Below are positions 35,745 to 44,038 of a stretch of DNA of 64,000 bases, in pieces. Location: contig NZ_JACIJO010000001.1 in NCBI RefSeq assembly GCF_014206875.1, forward strand, positions 1,390,680 to 1,454,679, written 5' to 3'. The position numbers and the translations under genes are program-made. Source of the stretch: Algoriphagus iocasae. Its GTDB lineage: Bacteria; Bacteroidota; Bacteroidia; Cytophagales; Cyclobacteriaceae. Every line of letters starts with the position of its first letter. The first letter of the stretch is position 1. The notes below the pieces were generated by a model. It was not told the DNA's origin, searched no databases, and saw nothing but the letters and a program-made list of their open reading frames with translations.

Positions 35745-36656
35745 TCACAAAAAAAGTAATCCTACACCGAATAAAATCACCCACAGCAAAGTACTTAATG
35801 CCATTTTCTTTAGGTAAGGATCTATTTCCTCTGAAGTTTTTCCATTTGAAACTCCCATTCCTATTCTTAACATAAGAGGCAGTATCAAAAATGCTAAACT
35901 TGCTCCCCAGCTTTGGCTCAAAAAGCAAAAGATTAGCAAAGAAACATACCCTCCTAAAATCAAAAACCAATTGTATTTAACAGCAGCCTTTTTACCGATT
36001 CGAACAGGGATTGATTTTTTGCCGGCTACTTGATCTGATTCAATATCTCTTATGTTATTAATATTCAATACGGTGGTGCTGAAAAATCCCATAGAAATTC
36101 CTATCCAAACTATGATTGAATTGAAGTCAATACTGTGTAGGAAATAAGTTCCTATCACACCCAATAGCCCAAAAAAGATAAAAACGGAGATGTCGCCAAG
36201 TCCAAGGTATCCATAAGGATTGCTTCCGGAAGTATAGGAAACAGCCGCCCAAATGGAAGCTAAACCCAATCCAAGAAAGATGAAGAAAAGAGTCCAGGTC
36301 TGGACTGCAAAATACAAAAGTAAAAGGCCGGAAATCAGGGAAAGTACTCCAAACAAATACATTCCGTTTTTCATTTCCTGAAGAGAAATCAAGCCGGATT
36401 GTACCGCTCGAACTGGGCCTTGCCTTTCTTGATGATCTGCTCCATTGACAGTATCCCCATAATCATTGGCAAGATTAGAGAGGATCTGTAAAAAGATGGT
36501 AGTCAGAGCGGCCAAAGCCAGAATCTCCCATCGGAAGACATCTTTGAATTTGGCCAAAAACGAACCAGCAAAAATACTGGCTAGGGAAAGAGGTAAAGTA
36601 CGAAGCCTGACTGCGTGCAGCCAGGCTTCTTTTTTAGTTTGGATAGCTTTTTTCAC
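35745..36656 (-). CDS. menA: 1,4-dihydroxy-2-naphthoate polyprenyltransferase
   Basis: A 303-residue integral membrane prenyltransferase of the UbiA superfamily. MenA joins a polyprenyl chain to 1,4-dihydroxy-2-naphthoate in menaquinone synthesis. The first Asp-rich motif is in NLANDYGDTVNGADHQER (about residues 63-80), and a second lies in NNIRDIESDQVAGKKSIPVR (about 200-219). Around eight membrane helices are visible. The branch ending in IPVRIGKKAAVKYNW is characteristic of MenA rather than UbiA. Confidence 0.93.
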   Translation of the reverse strand: MKKAIQTKKEAWLHAVRLRTLPLSLASIFAGSFLAKFKDVFRWEILALAALTTIFLQILSNLANDYGDTVNGADHQERQGPVRAVQSGLISLQEMKNGMYLFGVLSLISGLLLLYFAVQTWTLFFIFLGLGLASIWAAVSYTSGSNPYGYLGLGDISVFIFFGLLGVIGTYFLHSIDFNSIIVWIGISMGFFSTTVLNINNIRDIESDQVAGKKSIPVRIGKKAAVKYNWFLILGGYVSLLIFCFLSQSWGASLAFLILPLMLRIGMGVSNGKTSEEIDPYLKKMALSTLLWVILFGVGLLFL

Positions 36657-36673
36657 AAATAATTGAATTCTAT

Positions 36674-37264
36674 TTATGCACCGATTGCTTTGAGAATTGC
36701 TTCATCCATTGGAGTTACATCTGATGGATAAAACTTGACCAATTCTCCTTTTTCATCGATCAAATATTTGCAGAAATTCCAAGTAGGTTCCTGATTGTTC
36801 CATCCGTTTAGTTTCTCATCATTTAGCCAGCGATACAGAGGATGTTTGTCAAAACCTTTAACTGAGATTTTCTCAAATACAGGGAAAGTCACTCCGTAAT
36901 TCTCAGAGCAGAAGCTTTTGATTTCTTCGTTAGAGCCAGGCTCTTGACCTCCAAAATTGTTTGCTGGGAATCCTAAAATCTGGACTTTGTCGCCATATTT
37001 TTCATTTAATTCCTGTAGTGCTGCATATTGTGGTGTATAGCCACATTTGGAGGCTACATTGACAAGAAGAATTTTCTTGCCTTTGTATTTGCTGAACTCC
37101 ACTTCTTTTCCGTCAAGATCTTTCATCTTGAAATCATAAAATGTGCTTTCCATGGGTGTTGTCATACTTGCGAAAAAGCCAGCTTGTAAGACTTCAGGTC
37201 TTTCCAATGTTTTTTGACAAGAGAAAAGACAAATTGCAGTAAAGAGAATAAGAAGCTTTTTCAT
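36674..37264 (-). CDS. Glutathione peroxidase-family thiol peroxidase (lipoprotein)
   Basis: A 196-residue peroxidase of the GPx family with an N-terminal lipoprotein signal (FTAICLFSC). The catalytic tetrad is visible: Cys in NVASKCGYTPQY, Gln in FPANNFGGQEPG, Trp and Asn in TWNFCKYLID. The enzyme uses cysteine, not selenocysteine, and such bacterial enzymes generally take electrons from thioredoxin. The lipobox suggests it protects the envelope from peroxides. It begins 2 bases after argS stops, so the two may share a transcript. Confidence 0.9.
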   Translation of the reverse strand: MKKLLILFTAICLFSCQKTLERPEVLQAGFFASMTTPMESTFYDFKMKDLDGKEVEFSKYKGKKILLVNVASKCGYTPQYAALQELNEKYGDKVQILGFPANNFGGQEPGSNEEIKSFCSENYGVTFPVFEKISVKGFDKHPLYRWLNDEKLNGWNNQEPTWNFCKYLIDEKGELVKFYPSDVTPMDEAILKAIGA

Positions 37265-37266
37265 AG

Positions 37267-39057
37267 TTACATTCTTTCAGGTACGTTGATTCCTAATAAA
37301 CTCATTCCTTTCTTGATTGTTGCGGCAGTAAGTGCTGATAATGCTACGCGAAATGCAAGAACAGATGGGTTATTTTCTAGAAATATAGGAAGGTCTGCAT
37401 AAAAACGATTGTATTCTTTTGCCAAATCAAAGAGATATTGTGCAATGACAGCAGGGGAGTATTCATCTCCAGCCATTTTTATTTTCTTTTCAAAATCGCC
37501 TAAAAGGAAAATCAAGCCTGCCTCAGACTCTTCCACAGCAGTAATTCCGCTGAAGTCAGGATTTTTGAAATCCACTCCGATTTGCTCTGCTTTTCTCAAA
37601 ATTGATTTGATACGGGCATGAGAATATTGGATAAATGGTCCAGTATTTCCCTGAAATTCGATGGATTCCTGTGGATTGAAAAGCATTCTTTTCTTTGGAT
37701 CTACTTTAAGCAAGAAATACTTCAAAGCTCCCAAACCCAAAGTCTCATAAAGTTCAGCAGCCTGTTCTTCATTGAAACCATCAATCTTCCCAAGTTCTTT
37801 AGTATGATGCGCTGCAGTGTCGACCATTTCTTGCATCAAGTCATCAGCATCCACCACAGTTCCTTCTCTGGACTTCATTTTGCCTGAAGGCAAATCCACC
37901 ATTCCATAGGATAAATGGTACAAACCATCACCATATGGTCGGCCAAGTTTACGCATAATCTTAAACAATACATCAAAGTGGTAATCTTGCTCATTACCAA
38001 CTACATATACAGATTTATCTAGATTAAAATCATGGTATTTTAGATCGGCAGTTCCCATATCTTGAGTGATGTAAACCGAAGTTCCATCGCCTCTCAATAC
38101 CAACTTCTCATCCAGTCCTTCATCGGTCAGATCGACCCAAACTGAGCCATTTTCTTTTTTGAAAAATACACCTTTCGCCAGCCCTTCTTCTACGATATCT
38201 TTCCCCAATAAATAGGTGTCCGACTCATAATAGAATTTGTCGAAATTGACGCCCATTTTCTCATATGTCTTTGCAAAACCATCATAAACCCAAGCATTCA
38301 TCTGTTTCCAAAGGCTGACAACTTCCTCGTCATTTGCTTCCCATTTACGAAGCATTTCCTGCGCTTCTAATAGAAGTGGAGCATTCTTTTTTGCATCTTC
38401 TTCAGATTGACCTTCGGCTTTAAGAGCTTCTATTTGCTTTTTGTATTCCTTGTCAAAAATCACATAGTATTTTCCAGCCAAGTGGTCACCTTTTAGGTTA
38501 GCCGATTCAGGAGTTTCACCATTTCCAAAGTGCTGATAAGCAACCATAGATTTGCAAATGTGAATCCCTCTATCGTTGACCAAATTGGCTTTGGTAACCT
38601 CATAACCGTTTGCCTTAAGGATTTCAGCTACAGAATAGCCCAAAAAGTTGTTTCTCAAATGCCCAAGGTGCAAAGGTTTATTGGTGTTGGGAGAAGAGTA
38701 TTCTACCATCACTTTTTGTCCATTTGGCTGAAGTTGGCCAAGATCTGTATTTCCATACAATTGCTTGAATACGTCCAACCAGATCAGTTCATTGAGTTCA
38801 AGGTTTAAGAAACCTTTCACTACGTTAAAACCTTTGACAACTGAAACTGAGGATTTCAGATACTCTCCGATTTGATTTGCTGTATTTTCAGGAGTGGTTT
38901 GACTCACTTTCAAATAAGGGAAAACCACGAAAGTATAGGTGCCTTCAAACTCCTTACGGGTAGGAGCTAGACTTAATTGATCCAGCGCCACATCGTGGTT
39001 GTAGATATTTTGAAAAGCCAGCTGAATGCCGCTAAGTATCGATTCTTGTATATTCAT
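37267..39057 (-). CDS. argS: Arginine--tRNA ligase
   Basis: A 596-residue class Ia synthetase. The Arg-tRNA N-terminal domain comes first, then the HIGH-type motif in SSPNTNKPLHLGHLRN (about residues 117-132), GDGTSVYITQDMG and the KMSKS-type loop KMKSREGTVVDADDL, and finally a C-terminal DALR anticodon-binding domain with TGPFIQYSHARIKSIL. The length fits the bacterial family. It lies upstream of a lipoprotein GPx gene and next to the interrupted GxxExxY gene. Confidence 0.96.
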   Translation of the reverse strand: MNIQESILSGIQLAFQNIYNHDVALDQLSLAPTRKEFEGTYTFVVFPYLKVSQTTPENTANQIGEYLKSSVSVVKGFNVVKGFLNLELNELIWLDVFKQLYGNTDLGQLQPNGQKVMVEYSSPNTNKPLHLGHLRNNFLGYSVAEILKANGYEVTKANLVNDRGIHICKSMVAYQHFGNGETPESANLKGDHLAGKYYVIFDKEYKKQIEALKAEGQSEEDAKKNAPLLLEAQEMLRKWEANDEEVVSLWKQMNAWVYDGFAKTYEKMGVNFDKFYYESDTYLLGKDIVEEGLAKGVFFKKENGSVWVDLTDEGLDEKLVLRGDGTSVYITQDMGTADLKYHDFNLDKSVYVVGNEQDYHFDVLFKIMRKLGRPYGDGLYHLSYGMVDLPSGKMKSREGTVVDADDLMQEMVDTAAHHTKELGKIDGFNEEQAAELYETLGLGALKYFLLKVDPKKRMLFNPQESIEFQGNTGPFIQYSHARIKSILRKAEQIGVDFKNPDFSGITAVEESEAGLIFLLGDFEKKIKMAGDEYSPAVIAQYLFDLAKEYNRFYADLPIFLENNPSVLAFRVALSALTAATIKKGMSLLGINVPERM

Positions 39058-39090
39058 AATATTGTACTACCAAAAAAGGTATCATTTTTT

Positions 39091-39121
39091 ACCGCTAAGT
39101 GCACAAAGGTTCACAAAGATT
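39091..39121 (+). repeat. Left arm of imperfect inverted repeat around the GxxExxY gene
   Basis: This 31-base arm begins ACCGCTAAGTGCACAAAGG and carries the heptamer CACAAAG twice. It matches the reverse complement of 39532-39562 at 22 of 31 positions, and at 15 of the first 18. Confidence 0.6.
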
Positions 39122-39124
39122 AAA

Positions 39125-39534
39125 TTAAAAAAGCCTTGGGCCTTTCGTGTTTATGACTCTTTTTATTCCGTATTTTAATTTAGAAACATTAAAGTTTATG
39201 ATTAAGCCTAATTTAAACTCTCCCAACTTTAGATAATTGATTATTTGGGCAAGGTGCACATCGGATATTTCTTTAACTGATTTTAATTCTACAACCAGTT
39301 TTTTTTCCAATAGAAGGTCTATTCTATTACCAAGATCAACAACAACTCCATCAATTTGGATTGGCATTGATTTTTCGAATTCAACATGCAAACCTAAGTT
39401 TTGAAGTTTATTGCTAAAACTTTTTTGTAAACATTCTCAAGTAATCTTGGACCAAATTGTGTATGAATGTCAATTGCCACTCCAAGATTGATATTTGACA
39501 ATTCATTTTCATTTATTTGGTCTTTTCCATTCAT
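39125..39534 (-). pseudogene. GxxExxY family gene with a one-base frameshift
   Basis: Reading from ATG at 39534 gives the GxxExxY opening, with FGPRLLENVYKK corresponding to the G-x-x-L-L-E-x-x-Y core. The frame then stops after V-L-A-I-N-F-K-T. Shifting by one base at the run AAAAAAG restores S-F-S-N-K-L-Q-N-L-G followed by the rest of the domain to 39125, with exactly the family spacing. The C-terminal part carries the likely PD-(D/E)xK core residues (D in RIDLLL, ExK in VVELKSV). An A-run of six rather than seven would explain the break. Family function is unknown. The single-base defect could also be a sequencing error or be bypassed by slippage. Confidence 0.75.
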
Positions 39535-39562
39535 CTTCGAGTCACTTTGTGCTCTTTGTGGT
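39532..39562 (-). repeat. Right arm of imperfect inverted repeat around the GxxExxY gene
   Basis: On the minus strand this arm begins ACCACAAAGAGCACAAAGTG and runs into the start codon of the GxxExxY gene. It pairs with 39091-39121, so the gene plus arms make a 472-base unit. Confidence 0.6.
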
Positions 39563-39566
39563 TTAA

Positions 39567-40517
39567 TCAAAAATTATCCACCAATGACTTAGTAGTAATT
39601 TCTAATACCTCAAAAGCATTTTCGGCCATCACATTTTCAGAGTCCAAAGTTGGATTGACTTCCACGATTTCCCAGCAACACACTCTTTTGTCCTTGATCA
39701 ATTCGGCATTGAGCTGGATCGCTTCTTCGACAGTTAAACCATCTGCGACCGGAGTGCCTGTTCCCACAGAAATAGAGCTGTCTAAGCTGTCCACATCAAA
39801 AGAAATATAAATTTGATCGCAATCTTTCAACTCCTCCAATGCTTGTTTTGCAATAGAAGCAACACCTGACTCCCGTACTTGTTTGGTCTTGAAGTTTTTG
39901 ATGCCATGTTTTTTCATCAGAAAATCTTCTGGACCTTCAGTATCTCTTACTGTGATGAAAACAATGTCTTTCAGATCAATTTTAGGAAATTCGCCTCCGA
40001 TATTTTTGATCTTATTCCAATAGATCAAAGTCTCTTCATCAGGCTCATTGACCTTGCAATCTAGGTTGTCTATTCTTCCTGCCATTGCCAATGGCATTCC
40101 GTGCATATTTCCAGAAGGAGTAGTGAAAGGCGTATGTAGGTCAGCATGAGCATCAATCCAAATCACGCCTAATCGTTTTTCAGGATTGGCGGCTTTAATT
40201 CCCATAATAGTACCAGCGGCAGTGCTATGATCTCCGGCTAGAACTATAGGGAATTTCTTTTCCATCCTTAAGGATTCGATGGTGCCATACACGTTTTTCA
40301 AAACCTGATAAACTCCATCTATATATTTGGCATGCTCAAATCTATTTCCCTTCCAGAGGTAATTATTGGCATCGGGGACATTTATCGGATCAAACTGAGT
40401 AAAGAAATCCGACTTCTTATCCAGACTTGCGATTTTCAAAGCATCGATTCCGAGACTAGCACCTCTTGTTCCTGCCGCAATTTCTGAGCGAACTTCTACT
40501 AATTTTATATCACGCAT
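39567..40517 (-). CDS. Arginase/ureohydrolase family enzyme
   Basis: A 316-residue ureohydrolase that most likely hydrolyses arginine to ornithine and urea. Manganese ligands are visible in AGDHSTAAG, IDAHADLHTP and SFDVDSLD. The segment SGNMHGMPLA after the DAHAD motif is the arginase type rather than the agmatinase type. The C-terminal catalytic Glu lies in EIVEVNPTLD. Agmatinase or formimidoylglutamase activity remains possible. An arginine decarboxylase gene lies 2 kb away on the other strand, so two arginine-consuming routes are encoded close together. Confidence 0.87.
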   Translation of the reverse strand: MRDIKLVEVRSEIAAGTRGASLGIDALKIASLDKKSDFFTQFDPINVPDANNYLWKGNRFEHAKYIDGVYQVLKNVYGTIESLRMEKKFPIVLAGDHSTAAGTIMGIKAANPEKRLGVIWIDAHADLHTPFTTPSGNMHGMPLAMAGRIDNLDCKVNEPDEETLIYWNKIKNIGGEFPKIDLKDIVFITVRDTEGPEDFLMKKHGIKNFKTKQVRESGVASIAKQALEELKDCDQIYISFDVDSLDSSISVGTGTPVADGLTVEEAIQLNAELIKDKRVCCWEIVEVNPTLDSENVMAENAFEVLEITTKSLVDNF

Positions 40518-40557
40518 GGGACTTTTTTAAAAGTTAGATTTGGGTGTATTGGTGGCG

Positions 40558-40565
40558 CAAAAGTA
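40558..40565 (-). promoter_or_regulatory. Candidate -7 element for the arginase gene
   Basis: On the minus strand this reads TACTTTTG followed by CGCC, about 40 bases before the start codon. The -33 position is not well matched. Confidence 0.35.
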
Positions 40566-40716
40566 GGTAAAATTGAGCAAAAAATCAGGCCGGATGCAAT
40601 GCTTGCTCACTTCATTAATTCCTTTTCCTAGTTAAATATCCAAGCCAAGAAGAAATAGGATGAAAATGGATAATTCTTAAATTCAGATTTCAATCCACTC
40701 AAATAACCTATTGTCT

Positions 40717-41871
40717 ATGACTTTTGATTCCAAATTGCCTAATGTTGGAACGACCATTTTTACCATCATGTCCAAAATGGCAACTGACTATGGAGCTATC
40801 AACTTATCACAAGGTTTTCCTGGATTTAGTTGTGATCCCCACTTGCTGGATTTGGTGTACAAATTCATGAATGAGGGCAAAAATCAATACGCTCCGATGA
40901 GTGGAATACCGGTTTTGAGAGAAATTTTGACAGAGAAAACCAAGAAAGTCCATGGTGTTGACTATGATTCAGAAAGTGAAGTTACCATCGTTTCAGGCGC
41001 TACAGACGCGATTTTCTCAGCCATTACTGCTGTCGTGAAGCCAGGGGATGAAGTGATATTATTAGAGCCGGCTTATGATTCCTATGCACCGGGGATCATT
41101 CTCGCTGGTGGAATTCCAGTTTTTGTTCCTTTGGATATACCGGATTTTTCTGTGAATTGGCAAAGGGTGAAAGCGGCTACAACTGAAAAGACTCGCTTGA
41201 TTATGGTCAATACGCCTCATAATCCATCTGGCTACATGTGGACCCAAGATGATTTAAATCAATTGGCTGCATTAATCCAAGAAAGAGAAATCTATGTGAT
41301 AAGCGATGAAGTGTATGAACACATCACTTTTGATGGGAGAGTGCATCTATCCTTAATGACACATCCCATTTTAAAAGAGAGGACTTTTGTTTGTGGCTCC
41401 TTCGGAAAGACTTTTCATGTTACTGGTTGGAAAATCGGTTTTTGTTTTGCGCCAGCTGAGTTAACCAAAGAGTTTAGAAAAGTACATCAGTTTGTTACAT
41501 TTAGTACGGCAACTCCACTTCAATATGCTCTGGCGGAATACCTAGAAGAGCAAAACCATTATTTGGAACTCCCTCATTTTTATCAGAAGAAAAGGGACCT
41601 GTTCTGTGAAGGATTAAAAGGGACGGATTTTCAATTTACTCCAGCCCAAGGTAGTTTTTTCCAACAGGTTTATTATGGTCATCTTTCTCAAGAATCGGAC
41701 TTTGATCTGGCTGTTAGGCTGACCCAAAAAATAGGAGTGGCCAGTATACCTATTTCTGTGTTTTTCAATAATAAGGACGATCATAAGATCCTGAGATTTT
41801 GCTTTGCAAAGGAAGATCAAGTACTAGAAAAGGCAATTTCTATCTTACAGAAATCTAAATTATTTAAATAA
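40717..41871 (+). CDS. Class I/II pyridoxal phosphate aminotransferase (methionine/kynurenine type)
   Basis: A 384-residue fold-type I aminotransferase from the ATG at 40717. Key segments are INLSQGFPGF, VSGATDAIFSAI, LEPAYDSYAPGI, NTPHNPSGYMW, SDEVYEHITFDG and the PLP-Lys in SFGKTFHVTGWKIGF. This set is typical of the YbdL/kynurenine-oxoglutarate aminotransferase branch, where methionine or aromatic amino acids are donors. The substrate is inferred. It is divergent from the arginase gene. Confidence 0.88.
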   Translation: MTFDSKLPNVGTTIFTIMSKMATDYGAINLSQGFPGFSCDPHLLDLVYKFMNEGKNQYAPMSGIPVLREILTEKTKKVHGVDYDSESEVTIVSGATDAIFSAITAVVKPGDEVILLEPAYDSYAPGIILAGGIPVFVPLDIPDFSVNWQRVKAATTEKTRLIMVNTPHNPSGYMWTQDDLNQLAALIQEREIYVISDEVYEHITFDGRVHLSLMTHPILKERTFVCGSFGKTFHVTGWKIGFCFAPAELTKEFRKVHQFVTFSTATPLQYALAEYLEEQNHYLELPHFYQKKRDLFCEGLKGTDFQFTPAQGSFFQQVYYGHLSQESDFDLAVRLTQKIGVASIPISVFFNNKDDHKILRFCFAKEDQVLEKAISILQKSKLFK

Positions 41872-41994
41872 AAACTCTGTATATGAGATGATTAGAAATA
41901 TTATGTATTTAAATCCTACAAAAATTATAGGGAATATAGGAAATAAAAGAAATTGATTTTACATTTGAAGCATCGAAATATAATTCATAACGAA

Positions 41995-42429
41995 ATGAGC
42001 GCATTATCTTATCAAACTCCAGCTACCTCAAGTCTCTTCAATGTGACTTTAGGAAGTAATTCCAGATTTTCTCAGGTGTCAGTAAGCCAGAAGGAAATGG
42101 TTAAGATTTTTAATCAAAAATCAGGGGAAATGATGCAGGGAATGTGCAGATTGGAAAACGGATTTGATACACTTTTCCCTTTGTTCAGAGGATTGATCAG
42201 ATTAGGGAAACCGAAGTCTTTGCATCTGACATTTTCCAATGAGGAGAGGTCAATCTTTTATTCGTTCAAAGAAGAAGATCAAACCGAGGTTGAGCAATTT
42301 TTTGCCCGAGTTCTGGCTTTGCTTCAAAAAGAAGTGAAATTCAAGAAGGTTTTGAAAGAAATTATTGATAACAGACTTCGTTTTAAAACTGAGCAAAGTT
42401 TACTTCAAACGGCCCTTTTAGCCGATTAA
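41995..42429 (+). CDS. Protein of unknown function (144 residues)
   Basis: From the ATG at 41995 this is a 144-residue soluble protein with no signal peptide, membrane helix or recognisable motif. It looks mostly helical, with a Lys/Glu-rich C-terminal part (about 95-144). A longer in-frame start 14 codons upstream gives an unconvincing N-terminus. It is preceded by a 123-base gap and followed by a clear terminator, so it is probably monocistronic. I cannot assign a family. Confidence 0.65.
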   Translation: MSALSYQTPATSSLFNVTLGSNSRFSQVSVSQKEMVKIFNQKSGEMMQGMCRLENGFDTLFPLFRGLIRLGKPKSLHLTFSNEERSIFYSFKEEDQTEVEQFFARVLALLQKEVKFKKVLKEIIDNRLRFKTEQSLLQTALLAD

Positions 42430-42461
42430 TAGGGGTTTTAAAACTGTTTTATAAAATTGAG

Positions 42462-42492
42462 AAGGACATTTCCATTGGGAATTGTCCTTTTT
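42462..42492 (+). terminator. Intrinsic terminator after the 144-residue gene
   Basis: A hairpin with outer stem AAGGACA / TGTCCTT and inner stem TTCC / GGAA, separated by a T-T mismatch, runs into a T-tract 32 bases past the stop codon. Confidence 0.78.
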
Positions 42493-42559
42493 CATTTGAA
42501 ATCCCCCGAGAAAGAACAATTTTTGTATCCGACTATTTCGCATTAATAAACAAGTCAAA

Positions 42560-43948
42560 ATGAACAGATACATTGATCTTATTCAGCAGACCTTTGATTT
42601 TCCAACCAAAGAGTTTCATGTTGAAAACAATGAATTATTTTTTAACGGGGTAAACATGATGGAGATCATAGAAGAATATGGTACTCCGCTTAAGTTGACC
42701 TATTTGCCTAAGATTTCTGAAAACATCCAAAAGGCAAAGACTTACTTTAACAATGCGATTCAAACGCATGATTACAAAGGAAAATATACATATTGCTATT
42801 GCACTAAGTCTTCCCACTTCAGCTTTGTCTTGGATGAGGCATTAAAGAATGACATTCATATTGAGACTTCTTCCACTTTTGATATTCCATTGGTGAGAAG
42901 TTTATATGTAAAAGGGAAAATCACCAAAGACACGTTTATCATTTGTAATGGTTTTAAAAGGGAGTTGTATAAGCAATATATCAGCGAACTCCTCAATGAT
43001 GGATTTGTGAATTGTGTTCCGATTCTGGATAACCTCAGTGAGATTGATTATTACTTGGAGCATGTCAAAGTGCCTTTCCAGGTAGGAATTCGTATCGCGG
43101 CTGATGAGGAACCAAAGTTTGGATTTTATACTTCCCGTCTCGGAGTGAGATACAATGACATCATCAAGCTTTATGAAGAGAAAATCAAGGATCATCCTCT
43201 GGTAAGTTTGAAAATGCTTCATTTCTTTATCAACTCTGGAATCAAGGATACAGCATATTATTGGTCGGAATTGACTCGATTCATTCAGAAATATGTGGAT
43301 CTGAAGAAAGTTGCGCCGACATTGGATACCATGGATATAGGAGGTGGTTGGCCAATCAAGACCAATGTCTTTTTCGATTATGACTACCAATACATGGCAG
43401 AACAGATCGTGAAAAACATCAAATGGATGTGTGCTAAAAACAACACCACCGAGCCGAATATTTTCACAGAATTCGGTTCATTCACAGTAGGAGAGAGTGG
43501 CGCAGTTTTGTATTCCGTTTTGGATGAAAAGCTTCAGAATGACAAAGAGCTTTGGTATATGATCGACGGATCTTTTATCACGCAATTGCCGGATAGCTGG
43601 GGACTGAACCAGAAATACATCATGCTTGCTATCAACAACTGGGATGAAACGTACCACAATATCAATCTGGGTGGTTTGACTTGCGATAGCATGGACTACT
43701 ATAACTCAGAAGCGCATCAATTCAATATTTATCTTCCAAAACCTGATAACGGCAAAAAGCAATACCTAGGATTTTTCCATACAGGTGCTTATCAGGAATC
43801 ACTGGGAGGCTATGGAGGAATTCAGCATTGCCTGATTCCGGCACCTAAACATGTGCTGATCGATCGGGATGAAAATGGGAAGGTTGTCCATCGATTATTC
43901 AGGGAAGATCAGACAGAAGAAAGCATGTTAAAGACATTAGGATATTAA
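42560..43948 (+). CDS. speA: Arginine decarboxylase (fold type III PLP enzyme)
   Basis: A 462-residue enzyme of the alanine-racemase/ornithine-decarboxylase fold, in the Bacteroidota branch usually annotated as biosynthetic arginine decarboxylase making agmatine for polyamine synthesis. The PLP-lysine segment is YTYCYCTKSSHFSFV near residue 79. MLHFFINSGI and MDIGGGWPIKTN follow in the barrel, and the C-terminal beta domain ends in QESLGGYGGIQHCLIPAPKH. It differs from the large E. coli SpeA. Diaminopimelate or carboxynorspermidine decarboxylase are the closest alternatives. It has its own terminator and no operon partner. Confidence 0.78.
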   Translation: MNRYIDLIQQTFDFPTKEFHVENNELFFNGVNMMEIIEEYGTPLKLTYLPKISENIQKAKTYFNNAIQTHDYKGKYTYCYCTKSSHFSFVLDEALKNDIHIETSSTFDIPLVRSLYVKGKITKDTFIICNGFKRELYKQYISELLNDGFVNCVPILDNLSEIDYYLEHVKVPFQVGIRIAADEEPKFGFYTSRLGVRYNDIIKLYEEKIKDHPLVSLKMLHFFINSGIKDTAYYWSELTRFIQKYVDLKKVAPTLDTMDIGGGWPIKTNVFFDYDYQYMAEQIVKNIKWMCAKNNTTEPNIFTEFGSFTVGESGAVLYSVLDEKLQNDKELWYMIDGSFITQLPDSWGLNQKYIMLAINNWDETYHNINLGGLTCDSMDYYNSEAHQFNIYLPKPDNGKKQYLGFFHTGAYQESLGGYGGIQHCLIPAPKHVLIDRDENGKVVHRLFREDQTEESMLKTLGY

Positions 43949-43954
43949 ATAATG

Positions 43955-43984
43955 AAACCGCCTCAAAAGGGCGGTTTATTTTTC
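43955..43984 (+). terminator. Intrinsic terminator after the arginine decarboxylase gene
   Basis: An 8-bp stem (AAACCGCC / GGCGGTTT, 7-base loop) is followed by ATTTTTC, seven bases past the stop codon. Confidence 0.85.
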
Positions 43985-44038
43985 TTTAAATTTAATTCTG
44001 AATTGGTATATTGGTTTTAGTTTAAACCCAAAATATCC

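Noticed and set aside
39125..39391. GxxExxY downstream ORF as an intact small gene
   Set aside because: It starts inside the domain; the missing N-terminal half is present upstream in another frame, so the gene is broken.
39390..39470. Programmed -1 frameshifting at AAAAAAG as the main explanation
   Set aside because: The zero-frame phasing does not fit the classical A-AAA-AAG heptamer, and no stimulating stem was seen; mutation or sequencing error is simpler.
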